Source of the DNA: Dactylonectria macrodidyma
Lineage: Eukaryota; Ascomycota; Sordariomycetes; Hypocreales; Nectriaceae
Direction of reading: 5' to 3'
Assembly (NCBI GenBank): GCA_020744425.1
Contig: JAGMUV010000027.1
Coordinates: forward strand, 620,001-684,000
Length of the DNA stretch: 64,000 nt
Position numbers and translations under genes: made by a program. This document shows positions 23,045 to 34,413 of this stretch, in pieces; positions within the stretch are counted from its first letter, which is position 1, and each line of letters opens with the position of its first letter. A model generated the notes under the pieces. It was not told the origin of the DNA and did no database searches. It worked only from the letters and a program-made list of their open reading frames with translations.

Positions 23045-25305
23045 ATGGATTACACGTCGGGTATCATACCCTTGAACCAGGTACATAAGCCGCCGTTCAC
23101 CATCGAAGCTCCCGGATACGCGAAGGTCCCCGGCGAGACCATCCCGCGTCGCCATCCCCGAGCCAAGGACGGCCTCATCAACCGTCCCGTCAACGACGTC
23201 CACACCGTATTCGATATAGTCCGCCGCAGCGCGCGCGTCTACCCCAACCACCGCGCCTTTGGCTCCCGGAAGCTCGTCAAGTTGCACAAGGAGAGGAGGA
23301 AGGTCCAGAAGAACGTCGACGGCGAGATTCAGGAGCTCGAGAAGGAGTGGCAATTATTCGAGCTCTCCAAATTCTCTTACTTGACCTACAAGGAGTACGA
23401 GCAGCTTGTGCTTCAGGTCAGCTATGGCTTGCGCAAACTGGGCCTGACACCGAAGCACAAGCTTCACCTTTTCGGCACCACAAGGCATGTTTCTCCTGCG
23501 GTTAACCCGCGCCGGATTGTGCTCACAGTCTCCTTAGCATAAGCTGGATCTCCATGTCCCACGGCTGCGCCTCCCAGTCTATATCTATAGTCACCGCCTA
23601 CGATACCCTCGGCGAGAGCGGCCTTGAGCACTCCCTCATCCAGACTAAAGCCGACGCTATGTACGTCGACCCTCACCTCCTCCAGACTGCCGCCGGCCCC
23701 CTTAAGAATTCCAACGTCAAGACCATCATTGTCAACGAAGGCTGCATATTCGCGACTGGGGACGAGATCGAAGAGTTCAAGCAGGCCCACCCCGAGTTCA
23801 AGGTTCTGACATTTGAGGAGCTGCGAAAGATGGGCGAGGACAACCCGGTCGATCTGGTGCCGGCCAAAGGCCCCGACCTCTACTGCGTCATGTACACCTC
23901 CGGCTCTACCGGTCCTCCCAAGGGGGTCTGCATCACGCACGAGGCGCTCGTTGCTGGAGGTATATTCGAAAACCTATCCTTACACTACTGGCTCTGTGTA
24001 CGGGCTTGACTAACTCCATCGGCTGTAATTAGTTACCGGTCTCTATACCTGTGTTGAAGAATGCGTTAGCGACAAGGAGGACGTGCTTGCCTACCTACCT
24101 CTAGCCCACGTCTTCGAGATGGCACTCGAGAACCTCGTCTTGTTCATTGGCGGAACCCTCGGATACGGTAACCCCAGAACGCTCGCCGACTCCTCAGTGA
24201 AGAACTGCGCTGGTGATATGCGGGAGTTCAGGCCCACTGTCATGGTCGGCGTTCCTCAGACCTGGGAAACCGTCAAGAAGGGCGTCATAGCCAAGCTCAA
24301 CACCTCAAGCCCGGTCATCAAGGCGCTCTTCTGGAGCGCCTTCAACTTCAAGACCTTCATGTCTAAAAAGAAGCTCCCCGGAGCTGGGCTATTTGACGGC
24401 ATCGTCTTCAGCAAGGTTCGAGAACTGACTGGTGGCCGACTTCGATTCACCATGAACGGTGGTAGCGGCATCTCCGATGGCACCAGGCACTTCCTGTCCA
24501 TGGTCCTCGCGCCTATGCTGGCTGGCTATGGTCTCACTGAAACTTGCGCCAACGGCGCCTTGGGTTGCCCACTCGAGTACTCACCCAATGCAATTGGCCC
24601 TGTCCCTGCTGCTGTTGATGTGAAATTGGTATCCATTCCCGATATTGGATACTCGACAGACGCAGAGGTTCCTCAGGGTGAGATTTGGCTTAAGGGTGTT
24701 CCGATCATGAAAGAGTACTATGACAACCCCGAGGAGACGAAGAAGGCCCTGACTCACGATGGTTGGTTCAAGTCTGGTGATATCGGCGAGTTCGACGGCA
24801 ACGGCCATCTGCGAGTCATCGACCGAGTCAAGAATCTTGTCAAGACGCAGGGCGGTGAGTACATCGCCCTGGAGAAGCTCGAGTCTGTCTACCGAGGCAC
24901 CCAAACCATAACCAACGTTATGGTACACGCCGACCCTGGGCACTCCCGCCCCATCGCCGTCATCACGCCTAACGAGACGGTTCTTGTTGAGAAGATTAAG
25001 GGCCTAGGAGTTGATGAGCACAACATGCACTACGACCCTAAGGTCCGCAGCCTCATCCTCAAGGATCTCCAGAGGACCGGCAAGCGCTCTGGCCTAGCCG
25101 GCATGGAAATTGTGTCCGGCGTCGTCATCACCGACGAGGAGTGGACCCCACCAAGCGTAAGTCTCAAACAACCCAGAGCTGTATATGTGCAGCCATATTG
25201 ACCGATTTCCAGGGACTTGTCACTGCCACGCATAAGCTGAACCGGAAAGTTATTCGTGAGAAGTTCAAGAAGGAAATCGACGAGTGTCTGAAGAATTCGC
25301 CCTAA
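23045..25305 (+). CDS. Long-chain acyl-CoA synthetase
   Basis: Four exons (23045-23484, 23538-23959, 24033-25156, 25213-25305) give 692 residues, the usual size of fungal FAA1/FAA4-type enzymes, which load free fatty acids onto CoA at membranes, lipid droplets or peroxisomes. The AMP-binding signature is YTSGSTGPPKGVCITHEA (about residue 264); LAHVFEMALENL, TMNGGSGISDG, GYGLTETCANGA and WFKSGDIGEFDGNGHLRVID mark the adenylation core, and the last exon supplies the C-terminal catalytic lysine region (THKLNRKVIREKFKKEI). The first intron begins GCATGT rather than GT; only that GC-AG splice restores the frame (GTTSISWISMSHGC). The ATG at 23045 follows an upstream in-frame region without family similarity. 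Confidence 0.93.
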
Positions 25306-25533
25306 AGATAAGAGATGATGCAAAAAGATGGAGGTCTGCAAAGGAGAGGAGAACAGCAAAGAGCCTCGGGTCTTTCCGAGGTCCAGCTTCAAAATCATGT
25401 CCATCTCCTTGAGTGCGCGAAGGCACATTGGATGTAGCCGCCCCACAAGAACGTCAATACATTGAGGGACCATAAAAAGCCGCCACAGCTAATTTTCTAT
25501 GTATCTAATTCAGCCACTTCTTACATCATAGAC

Positions 25534-26079
25534 ATGGCACCCCAATTGAGCGTCAAAGGCCTTGAACAACGCCGCCGCGGCGGCCACAGCAGCAGCGGCA
25601 GGAGCAGCCGGGTCAACAAGGAAGCTAGATATCTAATGCAGCCGCAGGTATCTAGGAGCCGCCGTGAGCAAGACGCCGATAGCACCTACAGACCAGATAT
25701 CAAGCCTACAGACGCCGTAGGCAGCCAATTTGAACCGTTTAACGTCCCGGACCGCGATTTCCTTGTACGGCAGCCACTGCCACCAACGCCCCTACAGCTA
25801 TTTCAACAATTTCTTCCTGAGCAGCTAGTTGAACAATGGGTCCGCTATACGAATGAGGCTCCGGCCCCAGAGCCGGGTCCAGGCCCGGCTATTCAATCCG
25901 GCAGATATGATCGTCAGAATCGTTGGAAATCAACGTCCGTTGTAGAGGTGTATATCTGGCTAGGCATCTTGATATATATGACCTTACATAAGGAATATCG
26001 ATATCAGGACCATTGGAAGGCCTCAACAGCAGATAATTTGGTTCCTAATCATCCAATTATACAGCTCATGACCTTTGAC
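25534..26079 (+). pseudogene. PiggyBac-like transposase N-terminus, cut by hAT
   Basis: A frame starting MAPQLSVKGLEQRRRGG carries the N-terminal portion of a fungal DDE_Tnp_1_7 (piggyBac-type) protein: LVEQWVRYTNEAP, RWKSTSVVEVYIWLGILIYM, YRYQDHWKASTADN and IIQLMTFD. At that point the similarity ends exactly where the hAT terminal repeat begins (26080). The DDE catalytic part is missing and is not found on the other side of the hAT. Confidence 0.65.
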
Positions 26080-26099
26080 CAAGGGTCGGACCCACTACA
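26080..26099 (+). repeat. hAT left terminal inverted repeat
   Basis: CAAGGGTCGGACCCACTACA; matches the reverse complement of 29498-29517 at 19 of 20 positions. Confidence 0.8.
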
Positions 26100-26852
26100 C
26101 TGTAAATCCACGTGGACCACATATCCCTTAGAGTGGCATAAGCCTCCATCTCGGTACCAGCCCCACATGGCACAAGCCACAAGCCACAGCCAAGGTACAT
26201 ACATAGACCTCAGATGCGGCAGAATTAGGTCTGTCTAGAGGCTCACGCCATGTAGCTTTATGTAGACTAGATGATTGCTTGGACTTATGGCACCAGCAAA
26301 AATAGGTAGAAGCTGATGTACCTTTGATTTATTGTTTTCTAATTGGCTCGATCCCCTGTTTGATACCGAAGTGGAGGCTTATGCCACTCTATGGGATAAG
26401 TGGCCCATCTTGTTACGGCTTGGTTCACCGAACAGCGATAGGGGCCCTATAGTGCAGTAATGTGCCCGGATGATCGCTACTACAGCGATTATTGACCAAT
26501 CTTTTGCCCCCTGGTACAGCGGTCTAGCACAACCGTTACACATCTCTATTACATCCACTTGTCGGCGCTCAGATTACGTAATAATCCACTACACTTGGAC
26601 CTGAAAGTGGATGTAATGGAGTGGATTTAGGTGGATTTAGGTACAGTGGCATATTCCCTGGCCCTGTACGGTTCATAGTACTTATTTTTGTATATAATTG
26701 CCTATTAAATCGAGGTACCTAGACCCAAGTTAGCCGAGGTCGATCACCCCTACAGCTAATCTTATAACATTAGACGAGAAAATACCCCTAGTTATTGGGC
26801 GCGTTTTCTACAGATTTCCTGTTTGTTTTTGCCCCCAAAATATTTTTAAACA

Positions 26853-29337
26853 ATGTCAGCCAACCAGCCAGGCCAACCAGGCCAACAGCAGCAGCTCGAA
26901 GACCGTCTTTTTCGCCATTTCAGAGGCTGGAATTGGTCAGAACGCGCTCGTGATACTAACTCTTGGCTGTGGGACTTTGGCTATGATATTCAACGTCATG
27001 GCTTACGCAAATGGGCTTGCAAGGACTGTATCCTCAGAAATCGTCCCATTATCGCGAGTTTTACCTCTTCAGGTCTCCAGAACGCGGCAAATCATCTATG
27101 GCGTGAGCACAAAACACCAGCACCAGAGGGAGAGAAAAAGAGCACAGCACAGCTGAAATCCGAAGGCGCACTGAAATCGATCCAGCCGACTATTGCCTCT
27201 GTTTTGAAACTGGACGTCAACAAGCCTACGGAACAGAATATCGCGAATAGCTTCATCTCACGCTTTGATAAGCAACACTTTCAGCGTATGCTAGTCGAGT
27301 TAATTGTCAGCAGCAACCAGTCCTTTTCCTTCGCCGAGAACCCCATCCTCCGAGAAATCTTCGACTATTTGAATCCCTCCATTTCGATCCAGCGCGCCAA
27401 CTTGAGTGCCAGGACTGTCCGATATAAGATCATTCAAGAGTATAACCGCCACAAGCAGAAGGTTATCGAGGTGCTGAGGAACTCCCCTGGAGCGATTCAT
27501 ATCTCATTTGATGGCTGGACGTCTCGAAATAAGCTTGCCCTCTACGGCATTGCTTGTTTTTTCAGAGATGAGAAGAATCGGCCATGCAAAATCATGATTG
27601 GGGTTCCAGAGGCTCATCGTCACTTCGGCTCAACGATCGGTGGGGAGGTTCTCGACGTCCTACACACTCTTGGCGTGGGTCCAGAGAAGATTGGCTATTT
27701 CACGCTCGACAATGCTGAAAACAACGATACTGCCATGGAGGCCATTGGTGCTGAACTTGGGTTCGATGGCCGACTACGCCGAGGACGCTGTATTGGCCAC
27801 ACAATTAACTTGTCAGCCAAGGCGCTCTTATTTGGCAAAAACGTCGACGCGTTCGAGCAGCAATTATCAGGCGCAGAAGCGTTATCTGATACTGAATACG
27901 CTCGATGGCGCAAAAGAGGACCAGTTGGCAAGTTACACAATATCGTAGTTGATGTGCGTATTAGCCATCGGCTGATTTACTTATTCAAGGACGTCCAAAG
28001 GGTAAGCGATTTTACTAAATCCTATTCGTCTCATACTAATTTGGTATATCTAACAGGACGAAATTAATCGCGCCACCACCCTTAAACTCCGATCGAAGAA
28101 ACCACTCAAGCTAATTATCGATAACGACACGCGTTGGCTGTCACAACTCTACATGATCCGCAGGGCTCTACGGTTGAAAACCTCTATCGAACTCCTACTG
28201 ATCAAGTATAAGGCGCAATGGGAGGACGAAAATCGGTCTAAAAAGACTGGCCAAGTAACACAAGCCAAGTTGGCAAAAAAACCACGCATCCTCCGAGACG
28301 AGAATCAGCTAACGGACAAAGACTGGGAGGTTCTTTACCATTTGGAGGCTATTCTGACTGTTTTTGAGACCGTGGTAAAGACGCTTGAGGGTGATGGACA
28401 CATCCGAAGGCGTAAGCAAGGCTGGACTGGCTCCTATGGTAATATCTGGGATGTGGTGCTTGGCTATGAGTTGCTGCTTAACACACTGGAAGGATATAAG
28501 CAGCTTGCTGCTGACTTTCCTGATCCAGAGCACTTCCGCATCGGAATCAACCTTGCTTGGGATAAGCTGGATGAATATTATCAGCGGCTGGACGAGACGC
28601 CCATCTACTATACGGCTATGGCGCTCCATCCAGCTTATCGTTGGGACTGGTTTGATGAAACGTGGGCTCATAATCCTAGTTGGGTTGAAACGGCAAAAGA
28701 GATGGTTGCCGACGTCTGGCTGTCCGATTACGCTCATCTCGAGGTTAGAACCAGCAGCAGCAGAGGCGACGACGAGCCACCGGCAAAAAGACCTCGGTTT
28801 TTCAACCCCTTCGAGAAGAACAGTCGTCTGCCGAACTCAAAACCAGCATACGCAGCAATTATTGTTGGTGACGAGTACCAAGCGTGGCAGACGGATCGTG
28901 AGGCCAGCGACGGCGACGTTCGTGATCCAATTGGTTACTGGATAACTAAGCAAAGCAGATATCCTCGGTTATCCAGGATGGCCTTGGACTTCCTGACGAT
29001 CCAGCCGATGTCAGCCGAGTGTGAGAGGTTATTTTCAGCCGCTGGCAAGATGGTCTCGGGGTTGCGTACGAACCTAGATGCTGAGATTATCGCCATTTGT
29101 CAAGTTTTACGCTCTTGGTACCGTGCTGGCCTTATCAATGACCTGGATCCATTGCTTAAGTCACACCTTGAAAGCAAGCTGGATGCCGGCTGCGTGACTC
29201 TAAGCGAGGACGAGCTGGCACTTGCTGAGTCAAAATGGCTATTGGAGGGCGAGAACAGCGCCAGCGAGGTTGACGATTCATCACAGCAGCAACAGGTTGA
29301 AGAGTTAGTATCAACGTCTGAAAGTGAGGCTGAATAG
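26853..29337 (+). CDS. hAT family transposase
   Basis: Exons 26853-28001 and 28057-29337 (intron GTAAGC...CTAACAG, 55 bp) join to 809 residues with no stop. The N-terminus has a BED-like zinc finger (WACKDCILRN with a later NHLWREH). The RNase H-like core includes HISFDGWTSRNKLALYGI, a segment typical of the first catalytic Asp, then FTLDNAENNDTAM and GRCIGHTINLSAKALLFG. The C-terminus is the hAT dimerisation domain (YPRLSRMALDFLTIQPMSAE, CERLFSAAGKMVSG). A Gln/Glu-rich tail follows. It would cut and paste its own element in the nucleus, and is probably still functional. Confidence 0.93.
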
Positions 29338-29497
29338 GCACCGACGAGGTTGTGAAGAGCCTCAAAGATCCACTATAAATCCACTTATAAATCCACGTGT
29401 GTACATCCATTCCACTCCGGTCGAAAGTGTGCTACATCCACTTTGTAATTGCCTAAAAATGGTCCATCCACTCTACTTGGCCCAAAAGTGGAGTGGA

Positions 29498-29517
29498 TGT
29501 AGTGGTTCCGACCCTTG
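29498..29517 (-). repeat. hAT right terminal inverted repeat
   Basis: Reverse complement reads CAAGGGTCGGAACCACTACA, one mismatch to the left end. Confidence 0.8.
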
Positions 29518-30340
29518 CCGTGAAGCGCATCGCCAGTCGTTTTGCCGCGTCCTCGCGACCCATTTGGTGTGCACGCCAGCAGAACGCTAAGTAGCGATGT
29601 CCGACAGACTGATAGCTGGCCCGCGACTTGTCTTTCGCAGTACATCCGAATGGCAAGCTGCTTGGTTTCCCTGGCTGGATGCCGTGAAGACACTGCAACG
29701 TTTCCTTCGGTACGCCTTCTAGTCGCCAGCTGCAGCGGTCTACCTCTCGGTCGAAGCTCTCGTTTAGTCGCGTGAGTAGCTGCAGCTCCCTCGTAGCTTT
29801 TTCATCCTCGGGGACTCTTGTCTTAACCTTGCTGGCCTTTGCTCGTATCCCCTGAGCCGCATCATGGATCTCGGTCAGACTCCGGTCCCCAAAGTGCCTC
29901 ACCCACTTCATTTCCTTCACCCAAGTCGAGTCGTAGTCAATGCCCTCCTGCCTGTCACCGTGCTCGTTTCTCTTGGTGTCCTCCTCCAGTAGCTCGGCCT
30001 TGCTGTCGGCGATCATCCTATCCATGATGCTATTTGTCGCTGCAGACTCCAGTGCCATCGTACTGTCGCCATCGCCATAAGCTCGAACGATCCAGTATCT
30101 CGCGCGCCGTATTGGCGTCCATGTTTGTAGTTGTACGGCGCTGTATTTTGGTCCGTCGGAGCTATGTTGTGACTCTGTCCAGTGACGGGTTACGTTCTTC
30201 CGTGATTGTGTTACATAGCGGCATGCATTGCAGCTGAACCCGCTATATACGGCAAGAATCGGAATCGGTTCCTGGGTTCACAGCATGCCGGCATATCTTA
30301 TATAGCAGAAGCTGGTGCTCGTCAATGAGCGTCGCCTACT
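29518..30340 (-). pseudogene. OrsD/DUF3505-type zinc-finger gene, copy A fragment
   Basis: Reading leftwards from about 30340: a decayed first finger (HQLLLYKICRHAV, with one cysteine apparently replaced by Tyr), an in-frame stop, then a C2H2 finger (CNACRYVTQSRKNVTRH), VQLQTWTPIRRARYWIV, and a long helical part (WVKEMKWVRHFGDRSLTEIH ... RASYQSVGHRYLAFCWRAH). The frame ends at the hAT terminus (29517). The order finger, RYWIV block and YxxxxxRYLAFCWRA helix matches the N-terminal part of large fungal DUF3505 proteins that in several species also carry RecQ-type helicases. It repeats parts of copy B to its right, so it is a second, partial copy. Confidence 0.55.
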
Positions 30341-30513
30341 CGTCCATTTTTGGGTTTTGAATGCTGCTAGTATGGTATTGCGGTATTATTAGTAATGTAG
30401 TAAGGAGTATAGATAAACGCCAAGATCTACCTTAACCTTAATAATAACTTTATTAACATAGAGAACTCACATTGTACACGTGTTACATTAGATTTACGTC
30501 AATAAGTTCGACG

Positions 30514-33129
30514 CTAAGTATCCCCTACTATCCAGTATTGTGCATATCGCCCCTTCATGAATGTCTGTAGGAGTACCTCTTTCCAGGCTGGTGCATTCGC
30601 CTTGCTGATTCCAGGCTTGTGTTGAGCGCAATGTTTGAGCACATTCTTACGACTTATCGTCATGTATATGCAAGATTTGCAGCTATAACCCCACTGGGCC
30701 GCCAACTCTGTAATGACCTTGCTACCGTCGTCCAGTGGAGCCATATTCATTGGGTCCCCAAGTGTCCAGCCGGAATGTAACTGTTTGATTGCTTTCAATG
30801 TTTCTCCCTTTATGTGATGAACGTGGCGGAAGTGGTTTTCGATCGCCCGGCCCGGTCGAACAGCTGCCTTACAAAGCAAGCACACCAAAATGTGATGTTC
30901 TGGTAAGATACAAGCAAAGCCCTCTAGACGTACAGTGGAGTAAATGTGGCGAGCAGGTGTGTGATTCGGGGGTGACTCTCCAGCCTGACGCAGCTTCTCA
31001 CCGCTGGTGTGATTTTTTCGCTTTTTAGTGCCATTTATCGATTGCACATCGATTTGAGATATAAAAGTAGCAACCTTATAGCTCTCCGCTCTCATGGAGC
31101 GTTTAATCGAAGTCGGCGGATCCTCGTCCACATGCGCTCCTTTCTTGCTTGCCTGGTGCAGAAACTCGTGCCATCGGGTTGATGCCCATTCATATGCACG
31201 AAGGAGCGACGGCTGGAGCTGATGCGGGTATGCACCATCGAGTCCATAAGTGACTGCGCGTTGCATAGGTCGGTGGCCGCTCTGCCAGGCAAAAACCACA
31301 TTACGATCGGCGTCGGTACTGCGATCATCGTAACGGTTGAAAGGCGAATAGACCTCTCGAACATGCTTTTCGGTGATTCCAATGGTGAGTTGCCGGTATA
31401 CTCGAGAATTGACTTCTTGATCCCATACCTTCTTGGAAGCGGCTTTAAGTAGAGCGGTGAGACGAGTTGACGTCCACGCTTTGCCGTTGGACTGAAAAAA
31501 CAGAAACCCCGGTAGACTCGACCGACCTAGGCTGGATTGTCCAAATTGCTCTCGCCGGAGCAAAGCTCCTACTCGACGTATACAAGTAAGATACTTGAGA
31601 GTAACAGTCGCTAGTCTAATAGGTAAGAACCGAACCACATAGAATTCTTGGTTGGTGGATCGTTTAGCTTTGTGATGCTGGAGGGCGTAGGCGACAGAAC
31701 CGTTCCAAATGAACATCCCGCGGGTTGCACAAGGGCTGTTTTCGACCGCTAGACTCAGTAGCTCAAGTAATTAACCGTGGTACTTGACCACAAGCGGTAA
31801 GATATCCACCCCCGAGCATCTCTTCCAATCTAGTCATCAACCTTAGATAGGATGTGATAGCCTTGAAATTCCACTGGCCCTGTTTAGCAAGTTTTCCGGT
31901 GCGGGATGTACATGCTCGAACTAGAAGATCCTTGTATATGTTTTCAAAGCCATTGTCTGGATGCATGACAAAGGAATATCCTGGCTGTGTGTTTGTCATG
32001 TCGTCCTTGATCTTGCTAAGGTCAAAGTGCGGTTCGAACCCATACATCAACTCATCACATAGCTCCTCTGCGCGTGTGATGAAGTAGTCGGCAAGTCCGC
32101 GAAAGTCCTGCATGGATAGACTGGAGTCGTCTCCCCATGAAACCCTATCACCATCGTCACTCCAGTGAAGAAAAAAGGTCGGCGGCTCGGTCCGCGCAAC
32201 CCTATGGCCGAAGTTCCGAAGGCTGTGCAGCTCTGCGAGTGGGGTCGGTGACCCGGCGACCATATACCGCTCGCGGACTTTGTTCAGGCGCTCAAGCTGC
32301 TGAATCCGCGGTCTCTGTTCGATCCCAATGGTGACATAAGAGGAAAGTGGTAAGGCACTCTCCAGGAAGATGAGACGCTGGACGTATATTAGTCCTGACA
32401 AGTGCGGACAGTACTGTCGAGCCAAGCGGAACTGCCGACAGTCAGCAGAAAAGCCGAGAATGCCACTGAAGTGTATGAGAAGTGTAGATCCTGGCTGCCC
32501 ATCTATGAAGTTTTCCGTACTCAGTGTAAGGCTTAGCCGGAAAAGAAGTTCAAGGAATTCGTCCAAAGTCGCTGCTATATCTGGATCACTACTCTCAAAA
32601 TTTTCGTCTGCGTAATGCTGTGTTTCTTCCCGAGCATTCTCCATTGTTGGATCAGCAATTGATTCGCTGGCTTCGTTATCGCTTTCGTCTTCTTGAAAGT
32701 CCTCGTCCTCACCTCGCTGTCCTCAGCATCGCTCTCAGAGTCGACGTCGGACGTGCTGGCATGGGAATCACGCCATGACATCTCATCACAGATTGATGAG
32801 CCAGGCTGTTCCTCCTTGGGAGCAAGTGAAATAAGAGGACTCCCCTTGTGACTGATCTTATTCATATCACGCCATTTTCTTCGAGTGGTGTCAATAAAGT
32901 CCCATGCTTTGTGTTCCCATAAGCACGTCAATTGTCGTATTAGCTCCGGAAAGAGATGGACTTTTAATTCTTGCTCTCTTATCGTAGCTGACATTAGGTA
33001 TGCTCGTAGTATAAATGCGATAAACCGTTTCCACAAGGACCGATACTTCTTTCGAGTGTTTTCTTCAGTCATTAGGGCAAATGGCTTCGGCTGATAGGTG
33101 TCAGATATGTCAGAGGCGAAAGTTGCCAC
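30514..33129 (-). pseudogene. OrsD/DUF3505-type gene with recombinase-like core, copy B
   Basis: Three frames on the minus strand form one decayed gene. From 33129: helical segment TRKKYRSLWKRFIAFILRAY and an acidic linker; frameshift near 32715; then LDEFLELLFRLSLTLSTE, YVQRLIFLESALPLSSYV and MHPDNGFENIYKDLLVRA; a second frameshift near 31765 before ELLSLAVENSPCATRG; then YHKAK-like HHKAKRSTNQEFYVVRFLP, VYRQLTIGITEKHVREVY and FAWQSGHRPMQRAVTYGLDG; and finally a DUF3505 finger pair (CLLCKAAVRPGRAIENHFRHVH; CKSCIYMTISRKNVLKH). The R...H...GH...Y spacing resembles tyrosine recombinases, but that is only a pattern impression. Proteins of this kind are repetitive and often subtelomeric in fungi. 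Confidence 0.55.
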
Positions 33130-34413
33130 CTATTGCCACCTATTGCCACCAGGCTTAGCAATCAGCTTCTAGCTGATTCTATACAGAAGAGAAAGGGTAT
33201 ATAAAGCTTGCCCTGAAACCTCAAGACATAGGGGCAGAGGAGACAATACACAATTTTTCACCCTAATTTTTGACAATAGGCCCCGTGTTTCGAGCTGAGT
33301 AGCCAACAAAGAAGTAGCCGGCTAGTGTGTTGTACGGTAAGCTCACATCGGTCAAGGGTTAAGTCGACAGCGCCTAACATGCACGCGATCTTCTGCTCGT
33401 CATGTTTCAGACTGACAATGTCGGCGTCTCCCTCGCGCGGTCCTTGACCGAGGACGAAGTCTGAAGAGATCGAAGAACGAGCAAGCCCCCAGGCTCTCAG
33501 TTGACGAATTGGATCGCAACTGAGTCGCCTGCATCCTGGAGATCAGAGCCGCTGACGAGCACCATGTCTTTGCTCGGGTTTATTGGATGTACTGGCCGGA
33601 TGAGTTACCGCCGGGGACACTCGAGGGCAAGAAATCGATCCGAGGACGCCAGCCATACCACGGTCGCAGTGAACTGATAGTATCCGACCACAGTATGATG
33701 CGACGGAATCACTCTGGTTCTCAATGATGACCCGTCACAGTGGATATCGTCGATGTGCTGTGCGTCGCGGGACCCGTAGCCGTGAAAGAATGGGTAGAAT
33801 CTCAAGATGGCGAGCTTGAGGGTCATTTATGCTAGAGAAAAATGCTCGATTCGCATCAGCGGCGGCTCTCGGTGCGCCACCCCATCTGAATTCATGGGAT
33901 CGGTAACTAATAGACGCAGCCCGCAGAACCGATCTGTACATGCAAGCTTCCTGTCAACCCGGACCATCGCATCATAGGCTGCTCTCATCCAGGATGTGGA
34001 ATGTGGTTTCATGAGGTCTGCCTTATCTGGGGTGCTATTCGGGGGCTCCGCGAGCAACTGCAGAAGCGTAGCGGGCTCATGCCTCGAAAATGGTTGAGGA
34101 AAGTGGGAAGGATTGGGCAGATCGACGCCAAGGTCACAAACCGACTGCAGGTAGACTTGTGGTAAAAGACTTGGGTTTAGCGTCAGCCGGCGGTACAAGT
34201 GCCTCAGCTTTATTGGTTGGTCTACTTTCGGAGAAGTCGTTTGTGTCAGACGGGATATTAGCTGCCCGACGCCGTCTCAGATGACAGCTTCTCTGAGCTC
34301 CTGTCTGCCTCAGAAACTCTTCTCAGCATCCTCTCTCCCCACGATTGTTCCACAACATGTCATTGGACTGACACCCATCGACGCGGTTACACTTTGGCTC
34401 TCCTCCTTTCGGG
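33130..34413. other. Intergenic; promoter of the 2OG oxygenase gene
   Basis: Short direct repeats of TTGCCACCTA sit at 33123-33150. Minus-strand frames at 33605-34198 show no domain I recognise. The right part is the upstream region of the gene starting at 34414. Confidence 0.45.

Larger units (their letters stand above)
26080..29517 (+). mobile_element. Complete hAT transposon with intact transposase
   Basis: 3438 bp bounded by inverted repeats that begin CAAGGGTCGG. The subterminal zones hold several ATCCACT/AGTGGAT motifs in both orientations (about 26580-26640 and 29380-29500), a usual hAT binding-site arrangement. The transposase is uninterrupted. The expected 8-bp target duplication is absent: left flank CCTTTGAC, right flank CCGTGAAG. 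The left flank lies in a piggyBac-like gene and the right flank in an OrsD-type gene. Confidence 0.85.

Noticed and set aside
15239..25305. Secondary-metabolite or fatty-acid modification cluster (P450 with acyl-CoA synthetase)
   Set aside because: The genes are 6 kb apart with an unrelated surface-protein gene between them, and no synthase or dedicated regulator is present.
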